A DNA stretch of 64,000 nucleotides from an uncultured Flavobacteriaceae bacterium (GTDB lineage: Bacteria; Bacteroidota; Bacteroidia; Flavobacteriales; Flavobacteriaceae), in contig CANNGA010000018.1 of NCBI GenBank assembly GCA_947504035.1, positions 1 through 64,000 on the forward strand. Direction: 5' to 3'. The notes under the pieces are model-generated. The model did no database searches, was not told the DNA's origin, and saw nothing but the letters and a program-made list of their open reading frames with translations. Every line of letters starts with the position of its first letter. The stretch's first letter is position 1. Positions 7,926 through 16,675 of this stretch are shown piece after piece. The position numbers were made by a program, and so were the translations under genes.

Positions 7926-8810
7926 ATGAAAAAAATGAATTTTTTAAAAGGTCACACTAAGAAAAGAACCCTTTATCTCTTAATCGTTGTACTAGCTATT
8001 GCCAGTATAAGTTTTAGGTGTGTAGGGAATTATAGATTGGAGCAAACCTCTTTGTTATTTATTGGCATCCCCACACTTATAACACTTTTAATAGTGAGGT
8101 ATTCAAAGCGCCCTAAATCGGCTTATGGCATTGTATTTTTAACAATTACGATGTTTCTTTTAATAAGCGGTATCTTTTTAGGTGAAGGTTTGGTTTGTAT
8201 TCTATTTATGGCTCCAATTTTCTATGGTGTAGGCGCTATTGTGGTTTGGTGTTTCGAAATGTTGAAAAAGCGCAAATCCAATACCTATGCCTTTGCTATA
8301 ATCCCTTTGTTTTTACTACTTTTTCAGCCTTTAGACTATATAAAAGGCGATACAGTACATTCCATAACAACCGTACAATTCGTAAAGAACGCATCTCTAC
8401 AGCAATTAAATGCAAGGCCTGATTTTCAGGCTCATTTACCTCTGTTTTTTAAAATAGGATTTCCTAAACCCTTAGACATTAAAGGAGAAGGATTGGCTAT
8501 AGGTGCTCAAAGAACTATAGCATTTAAATCGTCGACCAAAGGAATAGGAACACTGGTTTTAGTGGTAAAAGAAAAAACAGAAGATGCCGTATATTTTACG
8601 GTGAAAAGTGATGATACACATATTGCGCACTGGTTGACTTTTAAAGATATAAAGGTGGAATTGCGAGAAAAAGAAGGACAAACAGAAGTGCTGTGGACAA
8701 CAAATTTTACTTGTGACTTAGGGCCTTCATGGTACTTTGAAACCTTCCAAACCTATGCCGTAGACCTTATGAATGCACATTTAATTCAATCGTATTTTAC
8801 AGAGAACTAA
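7926..8810 (+). CDS. Membrane protein with C-terminal soluble domain, unknown
   Basis: A 294-residue protein from ATG 7926. The longer TTG start at 7896 would run inside the previous gene and adds no conserved-looking sequence. Four or five hydrophobic segments lie in residues about 15-145. The last 145 or so residues are soluble, with beta-rich character (GTLVLVVKEKTEDAVYFTVKSDDTHIAHWLTFKDIKVEL and WYFETFQTYAVDLMNAHLIQSYF) resembling a ligand-binding START/SRPBCC-like fold. That resemblance is my inference. It overlaps the next gene by one base (TAATG). Confidence 0.65.
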   Translation: MKKMNFLKGHTKKRTLYLLIVVLAIASISFRCVGNYRLEQTSLLFIGIPTLITLLIVRYSKRPKSAYGIVFLTITMFLLISGIFLGEGLVCILFMAPIFYGVGAIVVWCFEMLKKRKSNTYAFAIIPLFLLLFQPLDYIKGDTVHSITTVQFVKNASLQQLNARPDFQAHLPLFFKIGFPKPLDIKGEGLAIGAQRTIAFKSSTKGIGTLVLVVKEKTEDAVYFTVKSDDTHIAHWLTFKDIKVELREKEGQTEVLWTTNFTCDLGPSWYFETFQTYAVDLMNAHLIQSYFTEN

Positions 8811-10066
8811 TGCGCACACCAACCGAAATTCGAACAGTTGTCCTAGCCTTAATCTTTGTGCTTTTAGCGTTTTTTATTTTAAAAAAACAGCAATCAAAGG
8901 CCTTAAACTGGGCCTTGTTCTATAATTTTATTTGGTTGCTATTTACCTTACCGTTAATCAACTATTACTGTGTGGGTTTAAATTTGTGGGTATTTCATGA
9001 ACACAATAGCATTAAAATGCCTTATGATATTTGCTTTATATGGCTTTTTTTATGGATGTTACCCTTCTATATCTGTAAAGGGAAACATGTACTTATTATA
9101 GGGTTAGGGCTTTTTTGGATAGATCTACTACTCATGCCTTTTCTTGAAACGCAAGAGATTTTAAGCTTAAAACCCAACTGGGTTTTAGGAGAATTAATGG
9201 TACTATTTGGAGCTTTCTTACCAGGGTATTTATGGGGGAAATGGAGTTTTGAATCCACAGCCTTACCTTATAGAGCAGCATTACAAGTTATCGTCATGGC
9301 TTTACTGTTGCTATGTGTGATTCCGTTTACGGTAGCGCTGTATGGGTGGGGCGAATTTCATGATGCAACATGGTCGGTATTAGAGTTTCAAATTATTTGT
9401 ATACTCGCATTACCTGCATTAATCGCTGTAGTCGATTTGGTAGATAAGGGGAAAGGCACCGCTTTTCCTTATGATAAAACCCAATTTTTTGTAACCACAG
9501 GCGTTTATGCTTATATTAAGAATCCTATACAGTGGTCGTTTACCGTACTATTTATACCTCTAAGTTTATTTTATAACTCCTATGCACTTGCTATGGGGGT
9601 TTTTATTTCTATAGCCTATACAATTGGAGTGTCTAATGCACAAGAGTATACCGATATGAAAAAACGATTTGGAAGCTCATGGCTACAGTATTTAAAACAA
9701 GTTCCAAGCTGGTATTTTCTATTTAAACCTAAACATATACCACAAGGCACGATATATTTTAAAGCACAATGTACCCCATGTGAAGCCTTAAAAACATGGT
9801 TTGAAAAACAAAATACGTTTAATTTAAAAATTGCATATGCCAGTACTTATAAGAGTGATGCGTTAAAACAGGTCACCTATGTGCATGTTTCGGGGCAAGA
9901 TTATAAAAGTATTAAAGCTCTAGCCCATGCTTTTGAGCATATACATTTAGGCTATGCTAGTTTGGGGTGGTTTATGAGGAGCCCTATAGTGTCTCATGTT
10001 TTACAAATTATTATAGACGGTTTAGGGGTTTGGGATGAAGCTCCAGCAACGACTTGTAAAAAGTGA
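8810..10066 (+). CDS. ICMT-like membrane methyltransferase fused to a C-terminal CxxC domain
   Basis: A 418-residue protein. The first 210 or so residues are polytopic membrane segments. Residues about 220-310 resemble the isoprenylcysteine carboxyl methyltransferase / phospholipid methyltransferase core (FFVTTGVYAYIKNPIQWSFTVLFIPL, then EYTDMKKRFGSSWLQYLKQVP), which uses S-adenosylmethionine at the membrane surface. The last 100 residues start with IYFKAQCTPC, a second DCC1-like redox motif in this operon. The substrate is unknown. It is the last gene of the GbsR-linked operon. The combination of a methylation core and a redox tail in one chain is unusual. Confidence 0.65.
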   Translation: MRTPTEIRTVVLALIFVLLAFFILKKQQSKALNWALFYNFIWLLFTLPLINYYCVGLNLWVFHEHNSIKMPYDICFIWLFLWMLPFYICKGKHVLIIGLGLFWIDLLLMPFLETQEILSLKPNWVLGELMVLFGAFLPGYLWGKWSFESTALPYRAALQVIVMALLLLCVIPFTVALYGWGEFHDATWSVLEFQIICILALPALIAVVDLVDKGKGTAFPYDKTQFFVTTGVYAYIKNPIQWSFTVLFIPLSLFYNSYALAMGVFISIAYTIGVSNAQEYTDMKKRFGSSWLQYLKQVPSWYFLFKPKHIPQGTIYFKAQCTPCEALKTWFEKQNTFNLKIAYASTYKSDALKQVTYVHVSGQDYKSIKALAHAFEHIHLGYASLGWFMRSPIVSHVLQIIIDGLGVWDEAPATTCKK

Positions 10067-10154
10067 GCGTTATTTTAATAAAGGGAACTGGGGTAATCGT
10101 GAATAAGAAGCATGACAAAACATTAGAAATTGTATTTTTACAAAAAAGAAACGA

Positions 10155-10928
10155 ATGAATAGCAGACAAGATCAGCTTAAGGCTTTTGATAGGTTATTGA
10201 CCATTATGGATGAGTTAAGAGACCAGTGCCCGTGGGATAAGAAACAAACTATGGAAACGCTACGCCACTTAACTATAGAAGAAACCTACGAGCTTGGTGA
10301 TGCCATTTTAGATCAAGATTTAGAAGAAGTAAAAAAAGAGCTTGGTGATGTCTTGTTACATATTGTCTTTTACTCTAAAATAGGAAGTGAAACTAAAGCG
10401 TTTGATATTGCTGATGTTTGCAATAGTATTTGTGAAAAGCTTATTAATAGGCATCCACACATTTACGGTGATGTTACGGTAGAAAATGAAGATGATGTGA
10501 AACGAAATTGGGAAAACTTAAAATTAAAGGAAGGCAAAACTAGTGTTTTAGAAGGAGTGCCTAAAAGTTTACCAGCATTAGTAAAGGCCAACCGTATACA
10601 AGAAAAAGTAGCAGGTGTTGGTTTCGATTGGGAAGCGCCAGAGCAGGTTTGGGAAAAAGTAGAGGAAGAATTAGAGGAGCTCAATGCCGAAATTAAACGC
10701 GGTGATGCCCAAGCTATGGAAAGTGAGTTTGGTGACGTGCTATTTTCTATGGTAAACTATGCGCGATTTTTAAATATAAATCCAGAAAATGCCCTAGAAC
10801 GTACCAATAAAAAATTCTCTAAACGTTTTAAATATTTAGAGGCCAAAGCGAAAGCTTTAAATAAACCACTAAAAGATATGACATTAGCAGAAATGGATGT
10901 GTTTTGGGAAGAAGCTAAGCGCATGTAA
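10155..10928 (+). CDS. mazG: Nucleoside triphosphate pyrophosphohydrolase MazG
   Basis: A 257-residue protein with two MazG domains in tandem, each with the EExxE...ExxD metal-binding pattern: first EETYELGDAILDQDLEEVKKELGDVLLH (about residues 46-73), second VEEELEELNAEI...ESEFGDVLFSMVNY (about 168-200). The start is the usual CPWDKKQT motif near residue 26. It hydrolyses NTPs to NMP and pyrophosphate, cleaning the nucleotide pool and modulating stress signals. The length is typical of the two-domain form. The tlpA gene follows 2 bases later, so the two are co-transcribed. A TATTTTTA box about 20 bases upstream may be its -7 element. Confidence 0.92.
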   Translation: MNSRQDQLKAFDRLLTIMDELRDQCPWDKKQTMETLRHLTIEETYELGDAILDQDLEEVKKELGDVLLHIVFYSKIGSETKAFDIADVCNSICEKLINRHPHIYGDVTVENEDDVKRNWENLKLKEGKTSVLEGVPKSLPALVKANRIQEKVAGVGFDWEAPEQVWEKVEEELEELNAEIKRGDAQAMESEFGDVLFSMVNYARFLNINPENALERTNKKFSKRFKYLEAKAKALNKPLKDMTLAEMDVFWEEAKRM

Positions 10929-10930
10929 TT

Positions 10931-11500
10931 ATGGGGTTTTCTAAGGCTAAGTTTAAAAATGGTATTTTTCTAGTGGTCATACTTCTTATGATAATACCGC
11001 AAACACGACAACCCATACAGGTATTTCTAAATAAAGGATTAGGACTGTTTGGGCCTTCTGTAGTTGCTACAGAAGCTCAAAAACAGGTTGAGGATTACGA
11101 GTGGCAATTGGAAGCTACAACTGGTGCACAATTGTCTTTTAAAGACTTAGAAGGTAAAGTTGTGCTGGTTAATTTTTGGGCGACGTGGTGTCCGCCATGT
11201 ATTGCAGAAATGGGGAGTTTACAAGATCTTTACAAGAGCTATAAAGATAAGGTCGCCTTTGTTTTTGTATCTCATGAAGACAAAGCGGTGATTCAAAAAT
11301 TTATAGAGGCCAAAGGCTATACCTTTCCAGTATTTAAACCTAGTACTTCTGCGCCAAAGGCATTTAATGTAAAAAGTATTCCGAGAACGTTTTTAATAGA
11401 TGCCCAAGGCAATATTGTTATCGATAAAACAGGAGCTGCCAATTGGAACAGTACTACCGTAAAGCAAACATTAGACACCTTATTGGCCGTTAAACACTAG
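10931..11500 (+). CDS. TlpA-family thiol:disulfide reductase
   Basis: A 189-residue protein. An N-terminal membrane anchor (about residues 11-24) precedes a periplasmic thioredoxin-like domain with WATWCPPC (redox pair about C88/C91), the TlpA/ResA signature, and a cis-Pro region (SIPRTFLID). Such proteins reduce disulfides in exported proteins, including apocytochromes. It follows mazG by 2 bases. Its 3' end overlaps that of crtY, on the other strand, by 4 bases. Confidence 0.85.
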   Translation: MGFSKAKFKNGIFLVVILLMIIPQTRQPIQVFLNKGLGLFGPSVVATEAQKQVEDYEWQLEATTGAQLSFKDLEGKVVLVNFWATWCPPCIAEMGSLQDLYKSYKDKVAFVFVSHEDKAVIQKFIEAKGYTFPVFKPSTSAPKAFNVKSIPRTFLIDAQGNIVIDKTGAANWNSTTVKQTLDTLLAVKH

Positions 11501-12642
11501 AGTGTTTTAAAAAAGGCTTTGATAAAAGACCAAGAAAATAAAGCGCTCATAATTTTAAGTTCTTCAGCAAAAGCAGACTCTTCATCTAAAAATCGAAACA
11601 TCGTAGACACCGTATTTTTACTGTAAAATTGCTCGAAGAGCCATTCGCCTTTATGATTTTCATCGCATAATACTTTTAAAAAGATTTTGTCATAAAACAG
11701 ATACTTCCTTTTAAAGAGGTGTTTAGAGGGTAGCGTGTTGGCTTTAATATTTTTTACAATTTGATTGACCTTTTTCTCGGTATGCGTAAATGCGTAGCCT
11801 GTAGATGCTTTTACCCAACCGCCACCAGTACCTATTTTTGTAATCCGCTTTGTTGAGTACTTTTGAAACGGAAAGGTCGTCATAGGAATTTGCCCTGTTT
11901 CTGCCTCTAGAATGTCATAAGTATCTACATTAAGGTAGGTTTTAATATAAGTATCAATATAGTGGTCGTAAGTTTGCTCGTCTACAGGGGTCTTGGTAAA
12001 ATAGGTAAACTCTACAAGAGCTTCATGCTTAGAAAACGGTAAGACATAAGTAAACGTCGTTTGCGCACCATCTTTTAACCTATAGTCCATCATGGTTATG
12101 GTATTGGTGTCGAAAACAGGGGCTTTAGTACGTATCACAATACCTTTAAAATGCTGTACGATAGCAATGGGGTGTTGAGAGGAGAAGTAAGCTTCTGGCA
12201 GTCTACTATCAAATACGTGGTGGGCTGTAAACGTTTCGTTTTCTGTAGTGATAGAAACGGTTGTTGGCGTTTCAGACGTTTCTTTAACCGTAGCTTTAAT
12301 GATATGGATGGTAGGCGATGCGTTTAATATCTTGAAGGCATGAGTGTAAAAATCTAAGGCTCTAATAGCATGGTAAGTATACGGCTTTAAGTTAAGCGGT
12401 ATATGCTTTGCAGAGGTATGGATATCTGCATGTGTCCAAGTTTTATGGATTAGAGATGCCCATGGTGTGGGTTTAGCTGTCCAAAAACTCCAGGTTCTAT
12501 CATTAACATCTTTGTCTAAGGGGTCTATAAGTGCAATATGTTTGGTACTAAACCAAGCATCGTTGCATAGGGCTAAAGCGAGTTGTAAACCCGCAAGGCC
12601 ATGACCAATAATTACATAATCAAAATGAGAACGCCCAGACAT
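11497..12642 (-). CDS. crtY: Lycopene beta-cyclase CrtY
   Basis: A 381-residue protein. The N-terminal FAD/NAD-binding loop DYVIIGHGLAGLQLA (residues 9-23) and the conserved DRTWSFW (about 47-53) are typical of CrtY-type cyclases, as is GGWVKASTGYAF near residue 275. It closes both ends of lycopene to make beta-carotene at the membrane. It is the last gene of the carotenoid operon, 5 bases after crtZ. The length matches the family. Confidence 0.9.
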   Translation of the reverse strand: MSGRSHFDYVIIGHGLAGLQLALALCNDAWFSTKHIALIDPLDKDVNDRTWSFWTAKPTPWASLIHKTWTHADIHTSAKHIPLNLKPYTYHAIRALDFYTHAFKILNASPTIHIIKATVKETSETPTTVSITTENETFTAHHVFDSRLPEAYFSSQHPIAIVQHFKGIVIRTKAPVFDTNTITMMDYRLKDGAQTTFTYVLPFSKHEALVEFTYFTKTPVDEQTYDHYIDTYIKTYLNVDTYDILEAETGQIPMTTFPFQKYSTKRITKIGTGGGWVKASTGYAFTHTEKKVNQIVKNIKANTLPSKHLFKRKYLFYDKIFLKVLCDENHKGEWLFEQFYSKNTVSTMFRFLDEESAFAEELKIMSALFSWSFIKAFFKTL

Positions 12643-12647
12643 GCGCG

Positions 12648-13100
12648 CTATTTACGTTTAAAATATTTAAAAGGAACAAATAGCATTCCAAAACATTCAC
12701 CATCACTTTTTCCTAAATGTTTATGATGCATTTTGTGGGCACGGCGTACGCCTTTGGCATACCAATTATTAGCATTTCTAAAGAGTTTAAAACGTTGGTG
12801 TATAAAAATATCATGGACTATAAAATAGGATAATCCATAGGCGAAAATACCTAAACCAATAGGGAGTCCTGGCCAAAAACCACCGTATTGCCAAGCACAA
12901 AAAAAGCCGATACTAACAATAGCATAGAAAATAAAAAACGCATCATTACGCTCAAACCAGCTGTCATGATCTTTATGGTGATGGTCTTTATGTAGAGACC
13001 ACAAAAACCCATGCATGATGTACTTGTGGGTAAACCAAGCCATAAATTCCATAAAGGCATAAGTGCTTAAAAAGACGAGTATCCAAAGTAAAATAGTCAT
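12648..13100 (-). CDS. crtZ: Beta-carotene hydroxylase CrtZ
   Basis: A 150-residue protein of the fatty-acid/sterol desaturase superfamily with four membrane segments. The histidine clusters that bind the di-iron centre are visible: HKYIMH (about 26-31), HKDHHHKDHD (about 38-47), FIVHDIFIHQRF (about 93-104) and HKMHHKH (about 122-128). It hydroxylates the rings of beta-carotene to give zeaxanthin, which gives many flavobacteria their yellow colour. It lies between crtB and crtY with gaps of 5-9 bases. Confidence 0.9.
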   Translation of the reverse strand: MTILLWILVFLSTYAFMEFMAWFTHKYIMHGFLWSLHKDHHHKDHDSWFERNDAFFIFYAIVSIGFFCAWQYGGFWPGLPIGLGIFAYGLSYFIVHDIFIHQRFKLFRNANNWYAKGVRRAHKMHHKHLGKSDGECFGMLFVPFKYFKRK

Positions 13101-13109
13101 GGTTTAAAA

Positions 13110-13949
13110 TTACATTAAATTTAATTGGTATTTGACATAACTACGCATTAAGAGCTCTATTTTTTTAGGATTAGAAACGCGAATGCGTGTATCTTTAATT
13201 TGTAGCGCAGGGGTTTTTTTAAGCTTTTTAAGCAATTGACTGTAATAGCGATACGCCATAAAAACACCAAATTTAGCTTCTATTGGTAAACGTTTAATAC
13301 CACTCAATCCCTTTTCGAAATCACTTTCAATATCGTCGATAATTTGCTGTTTTGCGTTTTCGTCAAGATTATCTAAGTCTACGTTAGGAAAATAACTTCT
13401 ATTTAATTCATTAAAGTCTGCTTTAAGATCTCTTAAAAAATTTACTTTTTGAAAGGCAGAGCCTAAAGACATCGCAGAATCCTTAAGTTCATTAAATTTA
13501 GTTGTGTCTCCCTTTACAAATATGGTCAAGCACATAAGGCCAACAACATCTGCAGAGCCGTATATGTATGCTTTGTATTCGTCATCAGATAGGTATGTAG
13601 ATTTGCTTAAATCTAAACGCATGCTTTTCATAAAGGCATCTACTAAACTCTTATCAATATTGTATTTGTGATAGGTATATTGAAAGGCATTTAAGATAGG
13701 ATTCAAGCTTATCTTTTGTTCCAAAGCATTTTCTAAGTCTTTACTAAAGCTATCAAACAGTTGTGTTTTATCAAAATCGTGAAAAGAGTCTACAATTTCA
13801 TCTGCAAAACGTACAAAACCATAGATGTTATAAATATGCGCTCTAATAGAATTTGAAAGCATTTTGGTGGCTAAGGAAAACGATGTGCTGTAGCTCTTAG
13901 TCACAAGCTTGCTACAATTATAAGAAACGGTATCGAATAGTGCTTTCAT
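13110..13949 (-). CDS. crtB: Phytoene synthase CrtB
   Basis: A 279-residue protein of the squalene/phytoene synthase family. It has both aspartate-rich motifs that bind the diphosphate-Mg2+ clusters: DEIVDSFHD (about residues 50-58) and DLKADFNELNRSYFP (about 173-187). It condenses two geranylgeranyl diphosphates into phytoene. It follows crtI by 3 bases, consistent with co-transcription. The length is typical. Confidence 0.9.
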   Translation of the reverse strand: MKALFDTVSYNCSKLVTKSYSTSFSLATKMLSNSIRAHIYNIYGFVRFADEIVDSFHDFDKTQLFDSFSKDLENALEQKISLNPILNAFQYTYHKYNIDKSLVDAFMKSMRLDLSKSTYLSDDEYKAYIYGSADVVGLMCLTIFVKGDTTKFNELKDSAMSLGSAFQKVNFLRDLKADFNELNRSYFPNVDLDNLDENAKQQIIDDIESDFEKGLSGIKRLPIEAKFGVFMAYRYYSQLLKKLKKTPALQIKDTRIRVSNPKKIELLMRSYVKYQLNLM

Positions 13950-13952
13950 AAA

Positions 13953-15416
13953 TTAATGGCTATGGTGTTTGTAAATAAGTTCAGAGACTAACTTTCCAGA
14001 GATTAAAGCAGGTGGTACACCAGGTCCTGGAACAGTAAGTTGACCTGTAAAATAAAGGTTATTCACCTTTTTACTCTTTAACTTAGGTCTTAAAAAAGCC
14101 GTTTGAGATAGGGTATTCGCCATCCCATAGGCATTGCCTTTGTACGAGTTGTAGTCTTTCATAAAATCTTTAATACAGAAAGACGATTTAAAGATAATGT
14201 TATTTTTAACATTTTGCTGTGTGAGCTTCTCAAATCGCGCTAAAATGATGTCAAAATAGTGTGCTCTTAATTGTGGTGTATCTTCTATACCTGGCGCAAT
14301 AGGAATGAGGAAAAATCCTGTTTCGCAACCTTCTGGTGCCATTGAAGCATCCGTTACAGAAGGAAAATTGGCGTAGAACAGCGGATCTTTAGGCCATTGT
14401 GGTGTATCATAGATATCTTCGGCATGTGTTTCGAAATTGGTGTCAAAAAATAAATTATGATGCTCTACACGCTCTATTTTTTTATTAAAACCTATATAAA
14501 ATAATAGGGAAGAGGGGGCAAAGGTTTTTTTATCCCAATAGGCTGGGGTATATTGTCTATGTACTTCATCAAGAAGTGTTTCAGAATGGTGGTAATCTGC
14601 GCCACTTAAAATAATATCAAAAGTTTTGAGGCTGCCATTAATAGAAAGTGCAGTGGCAGTCTTTCCCTCTACATGTATTTTTTCAATGGTGTTATTGGTA
14701 TGGATGTGTACACCTAATGTTGTAGCGAGGCTTTTCATCGCTTTAATTACTTCATACATGCCGCCCTTGGGATGCCATGTTCCAAGTCCAAAATCGGCAT
14801 AGTTCATAAAACTATAAAATGCGGGTGTATTGCTAGGTTTGGCACCTAAAAACAAAACGGGAAACTCTAAAGTAGAAATCAATTTAGGGTTTTTAAATTT
14901 ACGTCTAACATCACCGCTTATCGTTTTAAAAAATTGCCCTACGCGTACTGCGGTCTCTGGCGTGACCAATTCGAAAGGCGAAACCCCAGGCTTGAGCACC
15001 ACTTTATTAATGGCAATATCGTAGTTGGTTGCAGCCTTAGCGATAAATTGACGTAAAGGCTTAGAGCTGCCAGGTTCTATACGGTCAAATTCTGCACATA
15101 TTTTATCCATAGTATCTCCTATGGTAATCACTTCGTCTTTAAAGAAAATTTTATATGCAGGATCGAGTTTATCTAACGTATAGTAATCTGAAGTTTTTTT
15201 TCCGAAATCATTGAAGAATTTTTCGAAAATATCTGGCATCCAGTACCAGCTAGGACCAATATCAAATGTAAAGCCTTTTTGTTTTAATTGTCGCGCTCTA
15301 CCACCAACGGTGTCGTTTTTTTCATATACAGATACATCGTATCCATATTTTCTTAAATAACAACTTGCAGATAGTGCAGAGAATCCAGATCCTATTATGG
15401 CTATAGTGTGTTTCAT
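13953..15416 (-). CDS. crtI: Phytoene desaturase CrtI
   Basis: A 487-residue protein. The FAD-binding IGSGFSALSASCYLRKYG (residues 8-25) and VGGRARQ (about 42-48) mark the N-terminus, and the C-terminus has the carotenoid-oxidoreductase signature LYFTGQLTVPGPGVPPALISG. CrtI introduces the double bonds that turn colourless phytoene into red lycopene. It is the first crt gene after the regulator gene. Its start codon lies inside a palindromic operator, and a -7 element ends 7 bases upstream of the ATG, so its message is almost leaderless. Confidence 0.92.
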   Translation of the reverse strand: MKHTIAIIGSGFSALSASCYLRKYGYDVSVYEKNDTVGGRARQLKQKGFTFDIGPSWYWMPDIFEKFFNDFGKKTSDYYTLDKLDPAYKIFFKDEVITIGDTMDKICAEFDRIEPGSSKPLRQFIAKAATNYDIAINKVVLKPGVSPFELVTPETAVRVGQFFKTISGDVRRKFKNPKLISTLEFPVLFLGAKPSNTPAFYSFMNYADFGLGTWHPKGGMYEVIKAMKSLATTLGVHIHTNNTIEKIHVEGKTATALSINGSLKTFDIILSGADYHHSETLLDEVHRQYTPAYWDKKTFAPSSLLFYIGFNKKIERVEHHNLFFDTNFETHAEDIYDTPQWPKDPLFYANFPSVTDASMAPEGCETGFFLIPIAPGIEDTPQLRAHYFDIILARFEKLTQQNVKNNIIFKSSFCIKDFMKDYNSYKGNAYGMANTLSQTAFLRPKLKSKKVNNLYFTGQLTVPGPGVPPALISGKLVSELIYKHHSH

Positions 15417-15447
15417 TGTTTAACAAATATAATTAATTGTTAAACAA
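15416..15447 (-). promoter_or_regulatory. Tandem palindromic operator over the crtI promoter
   Basis: Two copies of TTGTT-N-AACAA, at 15416-15426 (TTGTTTAACAA) and 15437-15447 (TTGTTAAACAA), have centres 21 bases apart, about two helical turns. The first copy reaches the crtI ATG; the second sits in the promoter spacer. This layout suits cooperative binding by a tetrameric MerR/CarH repressor. Confidence 0.65.
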
Positions 15448-15454
15448 AATAAAA
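15424..15454 (-). promoter_or_regulatory. crtI promoter
   Basis: On the minus strand TATATTTG (15431-15424) is an exact -7 element, with a 19-base spacer from TTTT (15454-15451), one mismatch from the -33 TTTG. The predicted start of transcription is within a few bases of the ATG at 15416. Both operator copies lie within or next to this promoter. Confidence 0.6.
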
Positions 15455-15460
15455 TGAATT

Positions 15461-16363
15461 TTAAATATCTTTTACTAAGTTTTCTATAGAATCGTAAATA
15501 GTAATGCCTTCTGGAAGGTCTAAGTTTTCATCTAGAGACAATAACTTAGGGCCCAATAGCATGAGGTTAGTAGTAGCACTCGATAATAATAAAGATTTAA
15601 AATCGTTTAAATACTTTGGAATCTCACCTACTTCGGGGTTGACTGTGAAATACGAGATAAAGGTAATTTCGTTAAAAAATTCAAGAACACTTACCAAACT
15701 GGACATGGGGACGCTCTCTCCTAAGAAAATGGTATGGTAGCCTTTACTTCTTAATTGGTAATTAATAAAAAGGAGTCCAATATCATGGACCTCGTTATCT
15801 GGTAAAAAGAGTATAAACGTTTTAGAGACAGGTTTAGGTTCTAAGCTCTGTAAACGCTCTATATTTAAAAGTATTTTTTGTTTGATGTGCGCTGTTATAA
15901 AATGTTCGTGCGCTGGCGTAATGGTATCCGTTTGCCATAATAAGCCAATCTCATTAAGCAACGGAAGGAATATGGAATAGAAAATTTCATTAAAACTCTT
16001 GTTCTCTATAAGGTTGTTATATGTGTTATAAAACAAGACCTGATCAAAATTAAGCATAGAGAGCTTAAAGGCATTGATCGCATGGTCTTCTACTTTAGCA
16101 CGAGATGCAATTTCTCTAACCTTAATAGGAATCTCATCATCTGCTAATTGGGCTATTTTGGATATTTTATAACCACTATTGTTAAGAAAGGATATATTTA
16201 GAAGTTTCTGTAAACTGCTTAAGCTGTAATTTCTAATATTCGTATCGGTTCTATCTGGCTGTAATAAATTATAACGCTTTTCCCATATCCTTATGGTATG
16301 CGCCTTTATCCCAGTTAGATTTTCTAGATCTTTAATACTAAAAATTATCTTAATATTGTTCAT
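15461..16363 (-). CDS. CarH-like MerR-family regulator with B12-binding photosensory domain
   Basis: A 300-residue protein from ATG 16363, preferred to a TTG 24 bases upstream. A MerR winged helix (residues 8-75; GIKAHTIRIWEKRYNLLQP) is followed by the four-helix B12 cap with the Wx9EH motif (W143, E153, H154), and a Rossmann cobalamin domain with EVHDIG, giving the lower-axial His193. Wx9EH marks regulators that use adenosylcobalamin to sense light: in the dark the tetramer represses carotenoid genes and light breaks it up. The residue after the Trp is Gln144, where the Thermus protein has the His that captures cobalt after light exposure. The gene precedes crtI in the same direction. Confidence 0.82.
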   Translation of the reverse strand: MNNIKIIFSIKDLENLTGIKAHTIRIWEKRYNLLQPDRTDTNIRNYSLSSLQKLLNISFLNNSGYKISKIAQLADDEIPIKVREIASRAKVEDHAINAFKLSMLNFDQVLFYNTYNNLIENKSFNEIFYSIFLPLLNEIGLLWQTDTITPAHEHFITAHIKQKILLNIERLQSLEPKPVSKTFILFLPDNEVHDIGLLFINYQLRSKGYHTIFLGESVPMSSLVSVLEFFNEITFISYFTVNPEVGEIPKYLNDFKSLLLSSATTNLMLLGPKLLSLDENLDLPEGITIYDSIENLVKDI

Positions 16364-16384
16364 CAAATTCTGTTTTTTCTTAAA

Positions 16385-16416
16385 CAAAAATACACATTAC
16401 AAAGCAGAATACCATA
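16385..16416 (-). promoter_or_regulatory. Putative carH promoter with operator half-site
   Basis: TATTTTTG (16392-16385, minus) with TATG (16416-16413) 20 bases upstream approximates the consensus. The TTGTTTAAG that begins inside the -7 element (16387-16379) resembles the TTGTTTAACAA operator at crtI, suggesting autoregulation. Confidence 0.4.
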
Positions 16417-16566
16417 GGATTACCCCTAAACTTATAAAATTATAAGATTAACATTAGATAATTTTTGATTCTGTGGGAGATACTTGTTTCGAATTGAAGG
16501 TAAATCCTTCTATAAATTAGGAATAGAACTGCTACTACTGCGGTGTTATAGCATTTTGTATTGTAG

Positions 16567-16652
16567 TGCACACGAGAAGATTCGAACTTCCACATCCTAA
16601 AACGGATACTGGCCCCTCAAGCCAGCGCGTCTACCAATTCCGCCACGTGTGC
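16567..16652 (-). tRNA. tRNA-Leu (GAG)
   Basis: An 86-base cloverleaf on the minus strand. The acceptor GCACACG pairs with CGTGTGC. The anticodon stem CTGGC/GCCAG encloses loop TTGAGGG, so the anticodon is GAG. A long variable arm is typical of leucine. The T loop is TTCGAAT, and CCA is not encoded. Confidence 0.93.
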
Positions 16653-16675
16653 TTTTTTTGAATGTAACAAAAATA

